From Mycobacterium sp. 852014-50255_SCH5639931 (lineage in GTDB: Bacteria > Actinomycetota > Actinomycetes > Mycobacteriales > Mycobacteriaceae), in assembly GCF_001665605.1 (NCBI RefSeq), contig NZ_LZSV01000033.1, positions 1 to 64,000 on the forward strand: DNA of 64,000 nt, in the 5' to 3' direction. Below the pieces are notes generated by a model, which was not told the DNA's origin, did no database searches, and saw only the letters and a program-made list of their open reading frames with translations. A program made the translations under genes and the position numbers. Below, in pieces: positions 62,001 to 64,000 of this stretch (position 1 is its first letter; each line of letters starts with the position of its first letter).

Positions 62001-64000
62001 GCAGGCCCAGCCCGTCGGCGAGCTCGATCGAGATCGAAGCGCCCCCGCCGGTCTGGGGGCCCCGGTTGGTCGGCGCAATCCGGGCGCGAACCGCGGTCGC
62101 ACCCGCGGCGTGCAACGAGACGTCCTGCCACGAGAACGGCAACATCACATCGACGGGCTGGCCCGCCGCCTGCTGGGCCATGATGACGGCGTGCATCGCC
62201 GCGTCGAGCAGGGCCGGGTGCACGCCGAACCCGCTGGCACCTCCGGCCGCGTCCGGCAGTCGCACCTCGGCGAAAACCTCGTCGCCGCGGACCCACGTCG
62301 CGGTCAATCCCCGGAACGCCGGGCCGTAGCCGTACCCATGCGCGGCCAGCCGGTCGTAGCCGTCGGCCACGTCCACGGCGACCGCGCCCGCGGGCGGCCA
62401 CACCGACAGATCGGCGCCGGGTTCAATCGACCGGGAGCTCAAGACTCCCTCCGCGTGACATATCCATCCCGAACCGGCGTCGGCACGGGAAAACACCGAG
62501 ACGGCGCGCCGTCCCGAATCGTCGCTGGGACCGACAACCACCTGCAGGGCAACCGAACTGGAGGCAGGCAACATCAGGGGCGCCTGCAGCGTCAACTCGT
62601 CGACCACCGAACAGCCGACTTCGTCACCGGCCCGGATCGCCAACTCGACAAACCCAGCGCCCGGGAAAACGGCCGCACCGGAGACCGCATGATCGCCCAG
62701 CCACCCCTGCAGGCTGGGCGACAGACGACCCGTCAGCAGCACCCCGTCGGAAGCAGGCAGCTCGACGACCGCGCTGAGCAACGCGTGCCCGCTGGTCCCG
62801 AGCCCCAAGCCCGCGGCGTCGGCTCCGATGCCCTCACCCGACAGCCAAAACCTGCGCCGGTCAAAGGCGTACGTCGGCAGCTCCACGAAGCCCGCCCCGG
62901 ACAACACACCACGCCAGTTCACGCTCACACCGGCCACGAATGCGGCGGCGGCCGATGTGAGGAACCGCTCGAGGCCGCCGTCATCGCGGCCCAGGGTGGG
63001 AACCACGATGGCCTCGGGGTCGCCGGCCGAGTCTTTCAGGCAGTCGTTCACGGTGTCTTCGATGCCGGCAATGAGCGCTGGATGCGGACTGGATTCGATG
63101 AACGTGCGATACCCGTGCTCGCATGCGGCGCGCACCGCTTGGTCGAACTGCACGGTCTGCCGGATGTTGCGATACCAGTAGGCGGCGTCCAAACCGGCCG
63201 TGTCCAAACGGTTTCCGGTCACCGTGGAAAAGAAGGCAATGCGGGAGGAACTCGGCTCGATGCCGGCCAGCGCCTCGGCCAGCTCATCCCGAATCGCCTC
63301 GACCTCGACCGAATGCGACGCATAGTCCACGTCGATCCGGCGAGTGCGCAGCTCCAGGTCGGCGCAGAACCCGACGAGTTCGTCGAGCGCGGCCACTTCG
63401 CCCGATACCACCACCGCCGAGCGTCCGTTGACGGCCGCAATGCTGACGCGATTGCCGTAGGGCGCCAACAGCTCCCGTGCCCGTTCGGTGCTGCAAGCGA
63501 TCGAGAGCATGCCACCGGAGTGGGCCAGCGACCGCAACAACTTGCTGCGCAGCGTGACCACCCGAGCGGCGTCGCGCAGCGACAGCGCGCCCGCGACATA
63601 CGCCGCGGCGATCTCCCCCTGCGAATGGCCGATCACCGCGTCCGGGTTGACTCCGATCGATTTCCACAGTTCTGCCAGGGACACCATCACCGCGAACAGC
63701 ACCGGCTGCACCACGTCCACGCGATCCATGCCCGGGGGACCCGGGACGCCACGCAGGACATCGATCAGCGACCAGTCGACGAATTCCGCGAACGCCTCCG
63801 CGCACGCGTCGATCTGCTGCGCGAATACCGGTGCGGTGTCCAGCAATTCGATCCCCATGCCCAGCCATTGGGAACCTTGGCCGGGGAAAACGAAGACGTT
63901 CTTGCCCGCCGGCACCGCGCTGCCCTGAATGACCGAACCGGTCGGGTCGTCACCGGCCAACTCGTCGAGCCCGGCGAGCAACCGATCCCGGTCGCCTCCG
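53053..64000 (-). CDS. pks12: Pks12-like modular type I polyketide synthase (5' part outside window)
   Basis: The visible 3,642 or more residues are the C-terminal part of a mycoketide synthase-type PKS; the frame is open to the window edge. In order of translation: AT (63900-63000), DH (62790-61970), ER (61450-60510), KR (60490-59930), ACP (59650-59480). A second module follows: KS (59370-58090), AT (57800-56920), DH (56720-55900), ER (55350-54430), KR (54400-53850), ACP (53550-53370). It ends in a charged docking tail. The first AT has GHSQGE and YASH (methylmalonyl signature, 63310-63324); the second has GHSIGE and HAFH (malonyl, 57217-57231). KS Cys is in DTACSS (58849-58851). Both ER sites (HAAAGGVGMAA), both KRs (LDD motif) and both ACP Ser (59533-59535, 53428-53430) are intact, so chains are fully reduced. 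Confidence 0.95.
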   Translation of the reverse strand, partial: GGDRDRLLAGLDELAGDDPTGSVIQGSAVPAGKNVFVFPGQGSQWLGMGIELLDTAPVFAQQIDACAEAFAEFVDWSLIDVLRGVPGPPGMDRVDVVQPVLFAVMVSLAELWKSIGVNPDAVIGHSQGEIAAAYVAGALSLRDAARVVTLRSKLLRSLAHSGGMLSIACSTERARELLAPYGNRVSIAAVNGRSAVVVSGEVAALDELVGFCADLELRTRRIDVDYASHSVEVEAIRDELAEALAGIEPSSSRIAFFSTVTGNRLDTAGLDAAYWYRNIRQTVQFDQAVRAACEHGYRTFIESSPHPALIAGIEDTVNDCLKDSAGDPEAIVVPTLGRDDGGLERFLTSAAAAFVAGVSVNWRGVLSGAGFVELPTYAFDRRRFWLSGEGIGADAAGLGLGTSGHALLSAVVELPASDGVLLTGRLSPSLQGWLGDHAVSGAAVFPGAGFVELAIRAGDEVGCSVVDELTLQAPLMLPASSSVALQVVVGPSDDSGRRAVSVFSRADAGSGWICHAEGVLSSRSIEPGADLSVWPPAGAVAVDVADGYDRLAAHGYGYGPAFRGLTATWVRGDEVFAEVRLPDAAGGASGFGVHPALLDAAMHAVIMAQQAAGQPVDVMLPFSWQDVSLHAAGATAVRARIAPTNRGPQTGGGASISIELADGLGLPVLSVGAMVARPVSERQLRAAMSTSGPERLFELAWSPATVPATAANPAPAYEILESVATEQDPVTATYERTHRALTAVQSWLTERDAGVLVVATRGAVGLAGEDVTDLPGAAVWGLVRSAQTEHPGRIVLVDSDVPLDDSAVASALAAGEPQILLRNGQVHTARVRPSRAVDDLLVPPGDGPWRLGISSAGTFENLRLEPVPNADAPLEPGQVRVALRAIAANFRDIMITLGMFTHDALLGGEGAGVVVEVGPGVTEFAVGDSVYGFFPDGSGTLVAGDVRLLQPMPADWSYAEAAAISAVFTTAYMAFVHLADVKPGQRVLVHAAAGGVGMAAVQLGRHLGLEIFATASRGKWDTLRAMGFDDDHISDSRSLEFEDKFRAVTGGRGMDVVLDSLAGDFVDASLRLVAPGGVFLEMGKTDIRDPGVIAQEYPGVRYRAFDLFEPGRPRMHQWMIELAGLFDADVLRPLPVTTFDIRRARAALRYLSQARHIGKVVMTVPDAWAAGTVLITGGTGMAGSTLARHLVTQHGVQNVVLLSRSGPDAPGSAELIAELAEAGALVRAVACDAADREALAAAIAEIPASHPLTGVIHAAGVLDDAVVTSLTPERVDAVLRAKVNAAWNLHELTRDLDLSVFVMFSSMAGLVGSSGQGNYAAANSFLDALAAHRRALGLPAISLGWGLWDQASAMTGGLDAADLARLGRDGILALSSDEAMELFDTALIVDEPFMAPARIDLNALRAHAAAVPPMFADLVNAPARRQVDDSLAAAKSKSALAHRLHGLPEPEQHAVLLDLVRSHIATVLGNTTPEAIDPDKAFQDLGFDSLTAVEMRNRLKTATGLALSPTLIFDYPTPNGLAGYIRSELAGVPQEITPAPVVRAVGDDPIVIVGMSCRYPGGVNSPDDLWQMLIERRDVLSEFPADRGWDLAGIYSPDPDVPGTCYTRTGGFVDGVADFDPAFFGIAPSEALAMDPQQRMFLELSWEALERAGMEPGALRGSATGIFAGVYTQGYGMGAAPAAEGFRLTGQSSSVASGRVSYVLGLEGPAVSVDTACSSSLVALHMAAQSLRSGECDLALAGGVTVNATPDIFVEFSRMRGLSADGRCKAYAGAADGTGFSEGGGMLVLERLSDAQRLGHPVLAVMRGSAINQDGASNGLTAPNGPSQQRVVRAALANAGLSAAEVDVVEGHGTGTTLGDPIEAQALLATYGQDRAEPLLLGSIKSNMGHTQAAAGVAGVIKMVLAMRHDLLPATLHVDEPSPHVDWSMGSVALLTEPQPWKAKRPRRAGVSSFGISGTNAHVIIEAAPVEAASVVERATLPVLPWVVSAKSLPALGSQATRLAEHVRQRGDLDAGDVAWSLAGRSNFEHRAVVVGADRERLLAGLDELAAGELGSVVQGTATPGGKTVFVFPGQGAQMLGMGMGLHAAYPVFAEAFNTVVAELDRHLLRPLREVMWGHDEKLLNTTEFAQPALFAVEVALFRLLESWGIHPDFVLGHSIGELSAAHVAGVLSLENAAVLVAARGRFMQALPEGGAMIAVQATEEEVAPLLVPSGVGIAAVNGPTSVVISGAEYKVSAIAGRLRADGRRVHQLAVSHAFHSPLMDPMIDEFGTVAAGLAVGKPVIPIVSNLTGQLAGDDFASPAYWKRHIREAVRFADSVRFVHSAGASRFLEVGPSSGLTASIEESLADAPVITMSALRKDRPEPVTLTNAVAQGFVAGMDVDWRSAIGKANFVELPTYAFERRRFWLSGDGAAVDAAGLGLAPGEHALLGAVVELPASGGVVLTGRLSSSSQGWLADHAVGGVVLFPGAGFVELAIRAGDEVGCGVVDELNLAAPLVLPGSGSVAVQVVVGGADESGTRAVSVFSRADAGSSWSLHAEGVLRAGSVQPSADLSAWPPIGAHPVDVGDGYERLAERGYGYGPAFRGLTSMWRRGDEVFAEVTLPADTGVSAAGFGVHPVMLDAALHAVILASDGDELAEGSMLVPFSWQQVSLHAAGATAVRARIAPVSDSAVSIELADGLGLPVLSVASMVARPVTDQQLLAAVSNSGPDRLFEVIWSAQRSTSVQPVSVSYWGATESDSAEAQPSAVVFESAPVADDVVADVYAATRAVLPVLQSWLARDGAGTLVVATRGAMTLPGEDVTDLAGAAVWGLVRSAQTEHPGRIVLVDTDGRLDAESVAAVLSVGEPQVLMRGGAVYTARVLGSRAVGGLLVPPADGPWRLGMSSYGTFENLRFERIPDADAPLAPGQVRVALSALAANFRDVMIALGLYPDPDAVMGIEASGVVIETGPDSARFAVGDRVMGLFPDGTGTIGRTDQRLLAKMPVGWSHTAAATTTVVFATAFYALVDLAAVKRGQRVLVHAAAGGVGMAAVQLARHLGLEVFATASRGKWDTLRAMGFDENHISDSRSLDFEDKFRSVTGGRGMDLVLDSLSGDFVDASLRLVAPGGVFLEMGKTDMREPEAVAQEHPGVRYRAFDLFEAGPDRIAQILDELATLFGDDVLRPLPVTRFDVRRAPAALRYLSQARHVGKVVMTMPDAWAAGTVLITGATGMAGSALARHVVTRHDARNLVLVSRRGLDAPGAAELVTELNAAGAQVQVVACDAADREALAKVIADIPVQRPLSGVIHAAGVLDDAVISSLTPERVEAVLRAKVDAAWNLHELTRDLDVSAFVMFSSMAGLAGASGQANYAAANSFLDGLAVHRRTHGLPAMSLAWGLWDQASAMTGALGAADRARFGRDGIVAMSADEALELMDTALIVDEPFLLPAHIDLAALRVKFDGGTLPPMFIDLINAPTRRQVDDSLAAAKSKSALLQRLEGLPDDEQQAVLLDLVRANIATVLGNSSPESIDPDRAFQELGFDSLTAVEMRNRLKSATGLALSPTLIFDYPNSAALAGYMHRELIGAAEQQSPAAAPGEAEIQRAVGSIPVKRLRQAGVLELLLALANEADGGRADGQSPPAPVTSEKDIADMDLEDLVNAALMDDDE
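53380..63900 (-). repeat. Internal module repeat of pks12, unit about 6.1 kb
   Basis: The AT-DH-ER-KR-ACP parts of the two modules align with a constant offset: the ACP serine codons are 6,105 bp apart. In the ER-KR region the DNA is visibly about 90% identical (compare 54655-54740 with 60755-60840). The AT regions are much less alike, as expected from their different specificity. Confidence 0.8.

Overview
The window is a GC-rich actinobacterial chromosome fragment, almost certainly from a non-tuberculous Mycobacterium. It carries mce genes, a pks12-type polyketide synthase, pncA, lipT and lppI, DUF3349 and DUF3097 proteins, a DosR-type universal stress protein and a mycofactocin-type dehydrogenase. 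Gene order from about 19.0 to 32.9 kb and again from 50.4 kb to the end follows the M. tuberculosis Rv2037c-Rv2048c block (patatin, sugar ABC transporter, Rv2042c, pncA, lipT, lppI, Rv2047c, pks12), as far as I can recall that genome. Bases 1-18 are not biological: they are the Nextera transposase end, so the contig starts at a sequencing-library edge and cuts the first gene.

Layout. 0-4.1 kb: end of an mce operon (mceE fragment, mceF), a protein made of three Phd/YefM antitoxin-like domains, and a PNPOx-fold protein. 4.1-8.5 kb: a TetR repressor, two matching operators, and a divergent aromatic catabolic operon (extradiol dioxygenase, FAH-family hydrolase, FAD hydroxylase). 8.4-13.3 kb: a stress protein with a DosR-like box, then a tight six-gene operon (osmC, cyanase, acyl-CoA-dehydrogenase-like, ECF sigma, zinc anti-sigma, formate/nitrite-type channel). 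13.5-17.7 kb: the efeUOB iron uptake operon with an IdeR-like box. 17.7-32.9 kb: DUF3097, DUF3349, patatin, a sugar ABC transporter headed by an ECF41-type sigma factor, DoxX-like genes, pncA, gluconokinase, a kinase-like fusion, lipT and lppI.

32.9-50.4 kb is a roughly 17.5-kb accessory island lying exactly between the lppI and Rv2047c homologues. It holds two P450s, four short-chain or extended dehydrogenases, four paralogues of a 2,4-diaminopentanoate/dihydrodipicolinate-reductase-like oxidoreductase, and two TetR regulators. It also holds a module of a NorD-like VWA protein, a NorQ/CbbQ-like AAA+ ATPase, two paralogous multi-spanning membrane proteins, two single-span microproteins of 34 and 42 residues, and a single-span protein. 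NorQ/NorD pairs mature metalloenzymes in other bacteria, but no known client (nitric oxide reductase, Rubisco, CO dehydrogenase) is present. The duplicated membrane proteins are therefore the best candidate for a new client, and this is the most interesting system in the window. Four copies of a CTGACT-NN-AGTCAG-type palindrome lie in four promoter regions of the island and probably make it one regulon of the TetR protein at 38.8 kb. A separate operator pair serves the TetR/P450 divergon at 35.1 kb.

53.0 kb to the end is the C-terminal 3.6 thousand residues of a Pks12-like synthase on the minus strand. It is cut by the window edge and shows alternating methylmalonyl and malonyl acyltransferase signatures, as expected for mycoketide synthesis. 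No tRNA, rRNA, CRISPR array or insertion sequence was seen.
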